Shown here piece by piece: positions 1-14,728 of a DNA stretch of 64,000 bases. The stretch is from Aphis gossypii. Taxonomy: Eukaryota; Arthropoda; Insecta; Hemiptera; Aphididae. The notes beneath the pieces are model-generated. The model had not been told where the DNA came from and made no database searches. It was given only the letters and a program-made list of their open reading frames with translations. Where the stretch lies: contig NC_065531.1 in NCBI RefSeq assembly GCF_020184175.1, positions 79,826,604 through 79,890,603 of the forward strand. The letters are read 5' to 3'. A program made the position numbers and the translations under genes. The first letter of the stretch is position 1; the number at the start of each line of letters is the position of its first letter.

Positions 1-3000
1 TCGTGTTTATATTACAGTGCAAACGTATATGTATTCTACATATAATTGGCGGGCTGTCGCGTGTACGGATATAAATTTACAATTAATATTGTCAAACGGA
101 GACGTGTACATAATAATATAACGTCATTATCGAGCGTGCGATGTACGCAGCGTATTATACGCTGTCACTGTGTAGCTGCAGTGTACGATTGCAATTATTA
201 TATTATATTATTTTATTTGAATTTCTCTCTCCGAAAAGAAATCCGTTCGGCGGCGATAATAATTGCTGTCAGTTGCCTGTCCGAGTATAACGAGGCGCCG
301 CATATTATATACAGTATGATATATATGTATACACTCAGCATAAATAGCCAATATTATGATGTTGCACAATATAATATGGCGTAGGTAATTATATTATTAA
401 TAAAATTTAGTGGTAATATTGATTATGGAATAGAATACGTATCGTTCGACGGTATTTTATCTATACATTGGTATTATGTTATTGCGATTGCGCAATTGTT
501 TTTCAACATGATACACCGTTCATACTCCATGATTCATAAATAAAAATATTATGTCTGTGAAGGTACCCGAAAAAGATTTAAGTGCATTTGTGCATCATGC
601 ACCAAGAACATCTCTGCGTGGCGCGAACCACGATGCACTCGCGTGAATAATTTTAAAACAACACTCTATTATAACTAATTTGTAAGCTTAACGCGTTAAA
701 AATTAAATTTATATATTATACATACAATTATTAAGATATTTAACGATTAATTGCACTCATTACGAGTACCTATATAATATTGTCGTTATTAATATAATGG
801 AAATCCGAAATAGTATATCTTTACTTCTATAAATGCCCTATAATTATTTGTAATTTAAGTATACAAAACGATTATAATATCCTATATTAAAAATAGATTC
901 GAAATGATTATTAGGTACCATGTAATTTATTTAAAATGTAAGCGTTATATATATTAATTATCTAAGAGCGTAATTTAAAATTATTTTTTCTTTTAGGACG
1001 AGGAGGAATGAAGAGTCTCGAGTTTTGATACGTTCATCGTGTGAAAAATGTATTATATTGAACAATAGTAATTAATAATTATTAATAACTATACCCGATT
1101 AACAATTAACCATGGGTAATGTTACTTGAATACTTGTGAGTTGTGGATAAAGCCAGTATGTATTTATATTGGATAAGTATAATACCTAGTAAGTACTAAG
1201 TACCTAAAATGTGTTTAACGTTATGTGAACAATTTATAACGAGATCATGCATGAAAATATCTTTTATATAATGTCGGTATTTTGCTCTTTACCTCCGTAT
1301 GATTCTTATAAATCTACCACTGCTTACGTATGCGTATAAGAGGATGTTAGGGTACTAAAGATTGATAGCGGGACAACCGATTTTCTCGAAAGGTCTAGTG
1401 ATATTATGTCCATTGTACGAATCGTTCATAAATAAAACTCCTTTGGATTTTATGGAGGTAAATTAGAAGTTTTTTTCATTAGAAATTGGTGATAAAAATG
1501 TTTATTTGCAAATTTATGGTACCTATACAATATACGTTACATAGTATAAATGCTATTTTCAAATTTCGTCTGAGAGTGACTTATTGTGTGTGAAAAGTTA
1601 ATATATTTTAGGATGTTGGGTACATATAAATATAACAAACTGTTTCTCAATTATTTAATTCTGTTATGAAGTAATTTTTATGTATTTTCTTTCGTAGGAG
1701 TTTTCTTAAAATTAAATTAAAAATAAATTGGTATGATTTTAAATTTCTGTTTACTGTACAGCTTCAGTTGAAAATATTTATCCAGCAATGAAGTACATAA
1801 CACGAATATTTGTGCAGAATAAAATGCTATTGACACAATGTTCCATCGTTTGTTATTAATTCGTATTTTATTAGTGAATGCTCAAAAACATAATATTTAA
1901 CATTAAAAAACAAATTAGTTGATAAAATAACTGTAAAACGGCAACTGTTGCAATGTTGATAATGATTGGATATTTGTCTATAAATAAATTATAAATTTAT
2001 AAATATTAAAAGGAATGTTTAAAATAATAATTATGTTTCATTTTATATTTAAATTTTGTTCAATAATTAAATATTGAAAATGATGAAAACATTTAATTAT
2101 TTATTATTTTAACTTATAAATATATTTAATATATTTATAAGTATAAATTAAATTATATAATTATACGTCGAGATTTGAAAACAGTGTTATTTACTTATTT
2201 GTATTCATAAAATAAATTATTATATTTGTGTTATTTTACATTATTATGCGGGTAAGATTGGACATTTTGCATTTTTATCGAAGTTTGTTTCATAATTTAT
2301 AAAAAATACGTCTTCTTGTAAGAGAAATATTTGAATGCACAACAGTATTATTAAAAATTTTAATTAAGGTCCAGTAGTCTCGCTTTTCCTAGTTGCACCA
2401 CTACATACACCATAGATATACTTATCACCTATACGTTATAATAGTAACTCATTTCACGAGGAGAAATAAAAACATTGGGCGTGTTGTTTGATCATTATAA
2501 TATAGTCCGAGATTAACGTATTAAACTTTGCTTCAATTGACTCACTATTCAACTATTGTATAAACGTTTTTGTACGGAGAGTTGAATGCTCTCGCGTGTT
2601 TTGTATAATAATTGCGGGTTACCTGCTGAGTGTTTTATTTCTTAACCCTATCGAAACCATTAACGCTCGGGAAAACTTTACGAATTTCTCGAAAACATCG
2701 TACAGGCGATGTACAAATATAAGCAAGTCGTCGTATGAACTTTTTTTCGATTACTTAACAAACGATTGTTATTGATTTTATATTATATGGCTTTATGTTA
2801 TCAGTGTTGCAACTACTGCTGTATTTAATACAGGCGAAAGGGTAGGACTTAAATGTTTATATCGAGGCCTCAGGCTTGAACATACACACTTCAAAAAATA
2901 TTTAATATTACATACGTATATTAATCGTTAAATTGTGTTTTGTTGATAAAAAAATGTTACATGTAGCTAACCGCTTTTCTGACCAGACGTTTTACCGACT

Positions 3001-6000
3001 TGTCAATTACACTGAAAAATACCAAAATGTTTTGACAAAATTAAACACCACACTGGTCATACTCAATCGTATGTTAAATTGCAGGCTACACACACTCACA
3101 CTATCGTTTCCTTACCGAGCTACAAAAACACAGCGGTGGCTGTGTTGAAGTGGATTCAACAAAGTAAAAAATAAGTTAATAATCATTTAACATTTTTTGA
3201 TTTATTGTGTAGTAGGTAATCAAATATAATTTTTTAATTAGCTTGGTTTTTGTTGTCGAGTCAATTTTCGTATAAACTAAGTCGGAGACCAGAAGGCTGA
3301 GCGTGACTGCATCATCGTTATTATTTTCGGTTATTTCAGCCTGGGGGTAACCGAGTAGTTATACAGACCAATAATATTTTCCCAAAAATGTGTCTGATTT
3401 TCCCACATCACCGGTAATCGAATGTCAAGGGACGTCGTCGGTTACATATTACATTATGTTTTCGACAAATGATATCTTGATCCTGATACGGATTTAGATG
3501 TGTGCCTTATAGATTTTCTATAAAAACCGAACGCGTCTGCAAACGATTATAAAATATAATACATATTATACATTTACTATTTACATTTTATACGATAAAA
3601 GTGTTGCAGGATGGCATGTATACAACATCCGTTTCGTTACGGAACTTCGATTTCAAACGATGCTAGACAGTCTTCAAAACTCGCGCTGTCAGAGTGTACG
3701 ATAAGCCACAATAAGACGCGTACAGTATATAATACGGATTACGGACGAAGATGCTCATTGTGCGAATCACGAGATGAATTTATTCTATCTAGATGATATT
3801 ATTACAACCATCAGTAGAATAGTCAAACTTAAATGCCGGCAGGTCGCGTTGAAAGATTGAAAAATGTATCAGGTTTTGATATTATAATAAGCAATCGTAC
3901 GTTATATTGTTTTATTAATTATTATTTATGAAAATCCAAATTTTTAATCGAATTTATTTTACATGTTTATATTATAGTATACAATATTACATTCACTTTC
4001 TACTCAGGAGTCATAAACACGGGATAATGTTGTCTTTAACAATACAACCACTCGAGTAACTATACGTATGATAATTATCGCTTACTTATTATACATATCT
4101 ACATAAATAGATACTAAATAAACATGATATAGTATAATAAATAATGTATATACATATAAAGTCGAACGTTATAAGCATCATACTTACTGAACGATTATTG
4201 TAATATATATTATATATATTTATAATTCTACAAATCACCATATATATTGTTATTACGCCCGCAACTGCAAAAATGTAGTTTCCCGTTAAAAATTAAAATA
4301 TTCTATTAGTTCGAGTAAACGTATGTTTTATTCACACTCGCAGAATGCAAATATTTGTGGTACCTATATAATATTATGTTTAATGTTTAAACGCGTTTAG
4401 ACGAAAAGTTATTTTAAAAATGGACGTCCATATACATTATATATGTAAATAATAAGGTTAAGTTGTCAATAATGTTACCCGAGTTTTTAGCACTATTCCA
4501 TTTCGCGCAATAAATATTACAATAATGGTTGTATAAAACCATCATAGAAGAAAGTGTAAAATTGGACGGTTGTTCGTTGTTCGGTAGGTATATAGTCGTT
4601 TCAATGTAGCGTATAATATATTACAATATGTAACAATCCGTGTATAATACGCACATAAATTCAAATATATTTGCACAAGGTATGTATATAAGCGTAAATA
4701 GAGTGATTGTTTTAACAGTGTAGTTATCTGCTCTAAATTATATAGTTTGAACTTGAAGTACCTACCTACTATTGTAATTTGTCTACTATTATATCAATAA
4801 TATTTAAACCAACATCGAAGTTTTTAAAAAAAATTATTTCTTAGGTTTTTGTATTTTTTTTTTTAACGAACGTTAATTTTATACGATTAATTTTTTGTTT
4901 ATAAATTTCAATACCAATTTGAACTTTTTATTAATGAGAATTCTCGGTTTGGACGAGTGGAGTGGGGCATCAAAGGTTTTGAGTGGTATACGTCTTTATT
5001 TCCATTTAATCTCTTTCATCTAAACTTTAAATGATGTTTAATAATAACCCATGCGCAAGCACTAATGCACATTGAACACAATATGCTTTCAAGAAACTAT
5101 GTATTTTCAATATTATATTTGGTATATTATATTTTGCGCTTCGACATATTCATAATTATATTACCATTCATATTATGAAATTAAAAGCTGAATTTATAAT
5201 TAAAAAAAAATATATGTGTACATACATTTTTAAAAATAACCCTCTTTGCTTAATATAATTTCAATTCATGATTATATATTACTATTATATTATATGGCGA
5301 ACACACAAGTAATAAACTGCATAATATACGTTCTTAAATCGGGTATTTATCGTTTCCTGTTTTTATTATTATTTTTATTTACGTTTTACGACATGTGCTA
5401 CTTATCCTGCGAGGCACCGCGGGCTGCTCCTGTATTGTATAATTGATGATATTGCGAACAACCCATCAAAACCGAAAAAAACACCGCGTGCATCGGTAAT
5501 CCACACGTAAACCATTTTTACCCGTTTATTTTTCTTTCCGTCTTACGTGCAGGATGATTTTTCTAACAGTTAACACTCGTCATCTCGGAAAGTACGAATT
5601 TTATCAAAAATATAGTTTTGTATAATTTCTTCAAATTATTATGTAATGACAAATATTTTCAAAACCATTCATATTTTTTTAGACACCTAATGAGTGTAGT
5701 TTATCTATACGAGTATATCGATTTATGTGAGCTATATATTAATTTATGGAGAGGATAAGTGGATTAGAAATAGTTGAGACATCGTTAATTCATTTTTATA
5801 TTTACACGGTTTCAATAAATCATAATTAATTGAAATTGACATTTTTTATTACAGCACTATAGTAAATAATTCGATATCCCTTTGGCAACTAACCGTCATA
5901 TCGTTTTGATCTGTCTTTCCCTACACTGCATTTAAAGAGGGTTACTTCGAACATCACCGCCGGGCTAGTATAAACAATAGTCTTAACGTCCCTCTTCCGA

Positions 6001-8320
6001 ACAAGCGTCTAGAAAAGCTGCCAAAAGCCGAATCACATAATTAATTTTACAATTATATTTATATACAAAACGTAATAAAATAAGATCTGAGAGCTGAAAC
6101 GCTTCCGGGGTATGACGACGATGTCCATTCGACGTTGGTATACAGTACAATATGAATTATTTAATAATCGTTATTATATATTTACACATGATTTCTATTT
6201 CAGCCTCGGGATTTACGTGAGTGCTGTGGATGCAGTGCGGTCATAGATGATATATCGCGTGTACGGAACTTCCGGATGTTTCTCGCCACTAGGCATCACG
6301 TCCGCCTACGGTAGTCGCTGCAGTTATGTAAATAAAAAATACTAGAAACTATATTTTATACACGAGAAAATGGGAACGAAAACGATCTATAGTGAGCAAT
6401 TTACATTTATTCTTATGTGCAGCTGCAGCACACTATATTTATAAAGTTTATATAAACTTATAACACTCCCACCACGACGGCACAACTATATAATATACAC
6501 TTAGAGATTTTTTCAAAGGCAGATTATACTCGTTGGTTCGAAAACTTTGAACTTTTATTTTTTTTAGGGTCTATTGTTGTTTATTCTATATTATTACCCT
6601 TATTGTTCCATCCTTATTTTGAAAATCATATTTATAACGCTATAAAAATATTGTGGTTCAGATTACGAACACAAAACGTTGTATACTGACGTTTTAAAAC
6701 TCTAATATCGATATTACCGGTTTCGGAGAAAAATATATTATGTGATGCTGTGTTTATAAGGATTGACAAGTTGAAAATACAATATTGTTTTGTGATTGAA
6801 TCAAAAAAATAAAATGTCGAATAGAGGTACTCGTATAGTATATTTAAATCCTCTTTTAGCTAACAATCGATGATACATATGAAATTCAGAGAAAAGTGGA
6901 TTATAAGCTATTGACGGTAATAATGTAATATATCGTAACTTATAATTTATATATAATTTATTATATAGAGTACTATGCAGTTGTGATAATATTCAGACGA
7001 GGTTACCGCAGTATAAACGCAGTATAGGCACTCGACCGTGCAAGTATGTCTAAAATTTTACTTACTGTTATTGATAATATATTTAATAGTGTTGTTGTCG
7101 TCGTTCCGGTGGGTGTATCCGATGCACACGAGACTTACATAAGTTCGGCGCCCTGCAGCCGAGACACAGTCATCGTGATGCGTATCTCTCATCCGTATAT
7201 GTACGTAGGTAGGTATATAAGACATAGTGATTATTATTATACAGTCGTCGTCGGGTTAGCTATCGCGCTTTCTCTACCCCGCGACGGGCAATTGACTTTC
7301 TATAATAACCGAGTGACGTAATAGATATAGGTGCTTGTTGTTTTTCGTATTATTATAACATCCTTTCTCATTTTATAACGCACATCGCTTTTTATAATAT
7401 TATGTTTCATTATGTTTTTATAGAAAATCTCCGCGTGCACATACAAAATATTGCATTACTCTTTTGGATACGACAAACAACCGAATTCGGAAAATATGAG
7501 TCGTTTTATTTCACATCGCTTTAATAACTATAATGTGCACGGAATAGAAACTGAAAAATTGATAGGTATAGTTCAAGACGGGTTTTTTTTTCAGTTCTAA
7601 ATCAAATGTTTTTTCTTTGGTCATTTCTCATGTAGTGAATACGTTACATAGCCAATAATAATTTACTCGATTTCAATCTACAAATTACTTGTGATAAAAT
7701 ACGAATGATAGGTTTAATAAATATATATTACTTTAATTTTATGATCGAAATAAGTTAGTATTATATACACATTATAATATTATGACGAGGTGAATACTAT
7801 TCGACAACCTGTTGACTCTACGTGTAAGATTACCCCGTTATAGGTATTCTTTTCGAGTACACCTTAATAATATAATATATTCATATAGTTTTTCTGAAAT
7901 TATTTTGCTAATTCTGCAAGAAGAAGCGGATAATGAATATTACGAATATTTATGTACCCTTATCGCGAGCTACTGTTTTCATCTTCCGAAATCATAAGTC
8001 TATTTCCACGCTTCCCGGTTTCAGGTATTCATAATTCACATACTTACGCGACTGCACGGCATGTATGATATTATTATTTACTTTCGTGCAGCTAAAATTA
8101 TAATTTATTACTATTTTGTATATTCTCAGCGGACAGAATTTTTTACGATGTTATTTTTTTCAGTGATATGTGCACGATTCCGGTAGAAAGAAAGCTTAGA
8201 ACTACTCTGTAGGGCATGTACGTAGTAGACGAGCCTGCAGTTATTTTTTAAGACTCTGGGTTTTCGTTTACATAAAAAAGTTCAGCATAACTTTATTTTT
8301 TAATTACCTAAGTTATCATA
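1..8320. other. Intergenic, AT-rich, no supported gene
   Basis: A few short GC-richer patches follow acceptor-like sequence (near 997, 3611 and 6204), but none encodes a recognisable protein. The frames at 46-384, 3611-3796 and 7046-7321 look like chance or noncoding transcript sequence. Part could be untranslated exons of an unseen neighbour. Confidence 0.5.
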
Positions 8321-8322
8321 GT

Positions 8323-8441
8323 ATTAAAAGTAGATAACTTTATTATTGTCACCGTGGGTCTTTATGTTTAAGCGCGATATTATAATATGATTAAAAGTAG
8401 ATAACTTTATTATTGTCACCGTGGATGTTTATGTATAAGCG
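8323..8441. repeat. Tandem duplication, period 67 bp
   Basis: Two 52 bp copies, 8323-8374 and 8390-8441, both start ATTAAAAGTAGATAACTTTA and end TAAGCG. They match at 49 of 52 positions and are separated by 15 bp that are not part of the repeat. This is a recent local duplication of unknown consequence. Confidence 0.9.
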
Positions 8442-11400
8442 TAGACTATAACCACTTTAAGCTTTAACATATTTTGATAAAAATAAAAGTTATCGTTGAT
8501 TGAGTTGCTTTTATACTAATTGAATCAATTATTTGAAAATTAAATTTGAAATATGAAATTCATACTTTTTAAGTGATTCTATTCAAGAAATTATTTTTCA
8601 GAATATATGTTCTTAAATTTGATATTGCACGAGTTTAAAATTTACCATTACCTATTTAAATATAATTTTACTAAACCTTTTTGTTTTTAAAGTAGAAACA
8701 TTATTTGAAAATTCAATATTAGGTACATGCTTAAAGTTTGAAGCTAATAGGTGGTCGGTAAACAATTCAAGTACAATAGATTATAATTATATCAGATTAT
8801 AAAATTGAATTTTTTGATTTAATCCAATTATTAATGTACGAAGAACCTGATTAATTTTGGGTTTTTGGGTATCACCCTCATTTTATTAGTAGCATTGTGT
8901 AAGTGTAACAAAACATTGTACAAATTATCTTTCACTGTAGTATTAACAGGTGTTCGGTCAAAACATTTAATGATGTCTATCTCGAATAATATGTATTAAA
9001 CAGTTATAAACAATTAACTTTCAACCCTGGTTTTATTTTGAACAGTTCGGACCTTTAAGGTTATTAGTAGATAAAGTGACAAGGTAAACGATCAAACAGA
9101 AAATTTAAATATCTCGAACAAAAATGTTGTTACTCAGTTCACTGTAACTTTTACGCTGATTAATAAATCAATATAATTAATACAGTTATGTTTCTAACTA
9201 AATATGCTCTAGCAATGTTTTGCGCGTTGTTCTGCAAATGCTTAATTTATTTGAGATGGAATTTTTATTTCACGAAATAGAGTTGAATACGGCATGTTTA
9301 GATATTTATTTTTGATATTAAATTTGATCAAACATTTAAAACTTATTATTTTTTATGTGTTCACCTCCCTTTTCACAAGTTGGAAAGTTTTGTAGAATTC
9401 AATTATTTCAATTTAATTTAATTAGAATCTCCTTTCTTACTTTTCCAGTTCGAACACTGTTAGCATATCATTTTGTACATCAAAATGGTTAAAAATACCA
9501 AATACGGTAATTAATTTTGTTATTATTGTTAAACGATAAATAACAATTGATCTTTCGGTATGAAGTATACATATTCAAATATAAAATAACATTGCTACCA
9601 AGTATCGATATTTATATCATAATAACGGCTAGTCGTTTGTCACATCAACATATTGTTTATACATCAATGATCGATCGTATTAAAATTGTAGTTACAATAA
9701 TTGGTTATACATACATATACTCTGGTACTATAATTTATAAGGAACGTTGACGATTGATTGGATGAGTATAGATGTTGGATTTCATAGTAATACACACTCC
9801 AAAAAGTGAAGTGTTTTGTGCGTTCTCCTCCGTTCTTATTTTTTTGTTTTTACTTTACATTTTCTCACACACGCGTGCATATATCTAATATATCGTTTTA
9901 TCGATTATGAAATAAAAAAAAAAACTTTTGTGTAGTGGCGCCCGACTATACTTATATATTATTATGGTATTATATATTATACGTATATAAAATATGTTTT
10001 TTGAGTTTTTAACTTTGTTTCTGTATCGTTTCGGCCGAAAAAAATAACATAAAATGTACATTGAAATGTCGTTTTTACAAATTTACAATGTACTTAAGGG
10101 GATTCGATACCGACCGTTTCTGTTTTTGTTCAACACACATGGAACATAGAAATGTAGAAGCCTTTTTTTTTTATCAAACGTACCAATTGATCCGGTGAAG
10201 TGATAAGAAATCTGAAAAGAGATTTGAATTTGTTGTTACTTGTACTTGTGATCAACTTTTCAACAGTTTTTTTATGATAACTTCTTCAAAAATTGAAGAA
10301 CGATAATTTTTGATTTCTACTTTTTTAGATTTAAGGTGATATAATCAAAAATTTAGGAAAGTCGATGACAAATATATTTAACGAAAAAGTCGAATTTGTT
10401 TTTATATTTCTTATCATTTCATTCGATCAGCCGGTAAGTTTGGCAAAGAATACGTTTAAGCTTCTATGTTTCGCGGGTATTGGATACAATGGATATACAG
10501 ATAAGGTCAGTAATCCCTTTAATAATGTATTGTTATACAAATTTACAATCCTATTGATAACTTAAGCTAATAATATTGTACCTTAACAGTTAACACTTAC
10601 TAGTTACTGCTTACTATATTGAGAAAATTACCACTGATTGTAATTTATCACGAACGCAGTCATGATATTTAACAATAACAACTATGTAGGTAATTGAGTA
10701 TCTAAAGTTTTATTTACGAATAAAATATAATATAATAATATAAATTAATATATTCAGAGTGCACATCTGTTTGGTTACATTAAAGTCGTTACCTCAGATA
10801 TTAAAAATATCTTTATCGTACGAATTTTAAACAACTTTTTATATTTATTTTGTTTTCGATTTACTACCTAAATACTTATTACTAAAAACTGCACAAAAAT
10901 GATCCAACAATGCAAAAGCTAGATCACTTTTGAAATGTAAATTAAATTGGATCTTTTATTAACGATTAGAGTATACAGCTACAAAAGGTACCCTGAACAC
11001 TCTGTTGATCCTTCAATGGTATTTATCATAATAATATGTATTAGGTTAGTGATATTAAAACGATATTAAACAAATTAATTAATTGGGGTTTGCATCAAAG
11101 AGTCATTACGTACCATCCGACTGCGAATCTATGAACTTATCATTAAAATCATTATCTCTTCTCAATTATTTTCATCCAACACGTCCTCATTATAATTTCA
11201 TCCATTACTACTATCTATTATAACTTCATTAATATCATTAAAATATATATATACTCAAATTCTGTTACATTATAAGTTTAGTTATTATCCTATGAACGTA
11301 TTTCAAATTTCAATGAAACTTTTGAAAGATAAGGGGTATAATAATAATGAAAGGTTGAACGCCGTTTCAATACCTTGGGCCGTAGTCTTTTCTCCAACTC

Positions 11401-13820
11401 CGATATTCGAAGCGCCTTGTTTTCGATTGATTCATATGCATATTATATTACAATAATAGTTAATATGTGGTTTGGTTTATATATACGTATAGTATAGCCT
11501 GAAAATGTACTGAAACGAGAATGCCGTGAAACTCAATGAGCTTTCGGTCTATCGATCGTTCTCTATTATATTTCGTTTCGACTTCGTTTCGCTGAAGCAT
11601 CTAACTCAATATCACACTTTATAACATACATTTTTTTCTTCAAAATATTATAATTTTGTACCGGACAATTTGAGAGAGAAACCGTGTTAGCATTACTTTC
11701 TCATCAGCCACACCGATTATTGTAACGATAAGTCTTTAATCCCACTTCAAATTATATTATTTAGTATACATATTTACAATAGACAACAGTTATTAGGAAG
11801 AGGTCTCTAGTGACATTAAAATATGATAAAATTCATTGTGGTAGTCTCCGAAGACTTGGTCAACTGAGTACTTCTCGAGCTGATCGTATTCCACCGCTCT
11901 AAAGTCCTCGTATCTTTCTCATTCTACTTACCTATACGCATATACAAGGTTTATATATTTGGATTGAAAATATGTAAATTAGATTTATTATCATATAGTT
12001 TAATATTTCTCGAGAATTTTAATTAAAATTATTAGTAAAATTATTTAAGCTTTAGTATTTAAAAAATTAGAAGGGGGTCATTCTATTCAATGAAGTACCA
12101 GAAATCTTATTTCTGTTAATCTGGTTTAAAATAAACTTTAGATACAAAGAGCTTATACAAATTGATGACGAAATGTACATTTTCAAATCTTCGGAAAGTT
12201 TACGAATGAGCGCTACATAAAAAATGATAAGACTAATAATCGTGCTGAGGCAGCTAATAGGTGGTTTATAATGTTAAAATTAAGATTTCTAATCTAACAA
12301 TATAGGGTTTTATTGTATAGTTGAAAATAATTCAGTGACTGGAATAAACTTTACTGTTAATTAAAAGTTGGCAAAAGCTCTCCAAAAAACGAAAACAAAA
12401 ATGTATTGTTATTTATAAATACATTTTTAAAACCCCTTAATTTATTATTTTGATTATAATATTATATAAGAGATAAGGCCCGTCAGCCTAATCTCGAAAA
12501 AATATAAACATTAATTTCGAGGATAAGACTTGAATTAAGTATTTTCGAATTGTTAGTTTATAATTATCAATGTTATTAAAAAATTTGAATTTGATACTTA
12601 GAATTCAGGTGCCAGGCTGACGGAAATGTATTTGATTTTTATGTAATTATAAGAATAATTGAGATATCGAATAAAAAAAATACATTACACGAAAAATAGT
12701 TATTACGTACCTATTCGACTGTCTCACGTTAAAAAGGCCACTCCGAAACGTCTGTGTTCGAGGTTTGTATAGCATAATATTATTATTATGCATATAATAT
12801 AACATTATTATTATTAAGTGTATAACATTATTATACTATTATACTATATTGCAATTATGTACTATGCATTATAGATCTCAACATTGTTCTCCGAAACGCG
12901 TGTGGGTATAAACATATTATATAAATTATAATGTATAGTTTGATTGACATTTTGGTACACAGTTCCGTTTGTGTAGGTATATTTTGTACGATTCCGTTAC
13001 GTGCAGCGAGATGGAGGAGGAAATCGATTTCAACGATATGTAATGTAGGTGTTGAACCCCCTTCACTCCGTGCACGGAAAATTCAGCGGATGAATGGTTG
13101 TATAAAAATCATAATTTGGACGGTTTATATCAGAAAGGGATTAAGTCACTTTTTAATTTTTATTTACGTTTAAACTATTTTTATACTACTTATGTAATTT
13201 TCTTTATCTTTTTTTTTTTTATATAATTATAATATACTAATATTAACTAATATACCTCAATAATTTATACAATACGATGAAGTACAAACTATTTTAATTA
13301 CATGTATATTATATACGATGGTTATTAATTAAAGCTGATAATGAAACAAAGTTGGAATATATAAAATATTAATGAGGGTATCATAATTCATAGGTAGTAG
13401 ACTAGTAGAGTAGTTAAGATTATGTGATGCCAAATTGGACGAAAATAATTAAGGAGAAATTGAGTATATGGAGCCTAATGAGAGTGTTAGAAACTAAAGA
13501 AAGAACTGTAATTATTAGAGGATTGTTTGGTGAGTTAAGATCAAAAATTAATAGTGACAAGGTATCAGAAATGTGTTCATCGGGAGCGTTATGATTACTG
13601 GTGGCTTCAGCAAAAGTTTTGGTTTTGGGTTAAGAAAGTAAATCCAAAATTCATATGTATAATTATTAATACCTATTATCTACTTTTTTGATTCAACGAA
13701 AAAATCCAAAAGAACTTGTAAACTTTTATCAATTAGTAAGTAAAAATTAATAACATTATACAATTATTATTATTTTTTTCAATAGATAATTTAAAAGATT
13801 AATTCATATTCAAATGTTTT
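8442..13820. other. Intergenic, AT-rich, no supported gene
   Basis: No recognisable coding sequence. A 10 bp inverted pair CCGTCAGCCT/AGGCTGACGG brackets 12480-12623, and a GC-richer patch with a short start-codon frame lies at 13011-13043. Short frames such as 10365-10565 look like chance. Confidence 0.5.
12480..12623. repeat. Possible small inverted-repeat element
   Basis: CCGTCAGCCT at 12480-12489 is repeated inverted as AGGCTGACGG at 12614-12623, giving a 144 bp unit with an AT-rich interior. No convincing target-site duplication is seen, so this may be a degraded MITE or coincidence. Confidence 0.35.
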
Positions 13821-14728
13821 TTTAGATTCTGAGTGGAGCGAGGAATGTATTGGTTTTAAAATGGTTTTTATTTCTTTTTTATTCTGTAAACACTTTTTTT
13901 TCCCTAAAATTGCTCAAAAGTACAAGGTAGCATATTTTCTGAAAGATTATGTTCTTGAGCTGGTACTTTAAAGAGGTCATTTTTGGATTTTCGAAACGGT
14001 ACTCGAAATAAAAGCGGTTAAAGGAGAAAAAAGTAGGTTAGCGCATTTCGGTGGTGGATGTTTGTCCGCCGTCCCTACGGTCTTCGGACATGACAGTGTA
14101 ATTTTAGTGTAGATATTCGATTTGAATGCAATATGATTGCATTCGATAAAAAACGATTCTGAGCGGACGAAGGCATCTTTTTTGTTTAATTTTATTCGTT
14201 TCTATGGTGATAAACAAAGCCGTAATTATTTTATATTACCTACATAATCGTGAAGTTGTACATATTTTCTCCTTTAACCACTTTTATTTCGAGTATCATT
14301 TCGAAAATTGAAAAATGACCTTTTAAAGTACCAGCTCAAGAACATAACCTTTCAGAAAATATACTACACTTGTACTTTTGAGCAAGTTTAGGGGGAGAAA
14401 AAGTGTTTACAGAATAAAAAAGAAATAAACATCATTGTAAAACCAATGCATTCCTCGCTCCGCTCAGAATCTAAACTCTAAAGTGTACGATATCACGATT
14501 TTGTAATATTAAATAATTATAGACGACTAGTTACGGCTTTGTTTATCACTATAGAAACGAATAAAATTAAATAAAAAAGATCCTCTCGTCCGCTCAGAAC
14601 CGTTTTTTATCGAATGCAATCATTACATTCAAATCGAATACCTAATGTAAAATTACACTATTCTATCCGAGGACCAAAGGACGATGGTCAAACATCCCCC
14701 ACCGAAATGTGCTGACCTACTTTTTTAA
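13821..14728. repeat. Compound foldback repeat with interleaved arms (A B A' B')
   Basis: Four contiguous blocks are seen: A (about 13821-14027), B (about 14028-14261), A' (about 14265-14476) and B' (about 14488-14728). A' is the inverted complement of A, and B' of B, both at high but imperfect identity with small gaps. A and B each carry a related word, ATTCTGAG(T/C)GGA followed by a CGA-rich stretch. Block B also holds a GAATGCAAT/ATTGCATTC hairpin. There is no coding capacity. Two oppositely oriented copies of a tandemly repeated unit would produce this order; a foldback transposon cluster is the alternative. Confidence 0.85.

Noticed and set aside
46..384. 112-codon plus-strand frame at the window start
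   Set aside because: Composition is AT-driven, with no domain, signal or splice support; most likely chance.
7046..7321. 91-codon plus-strand frame
   Set aside because: No recognisable motif and simple-sequence Val/Tyr runs; not supported as a gene.
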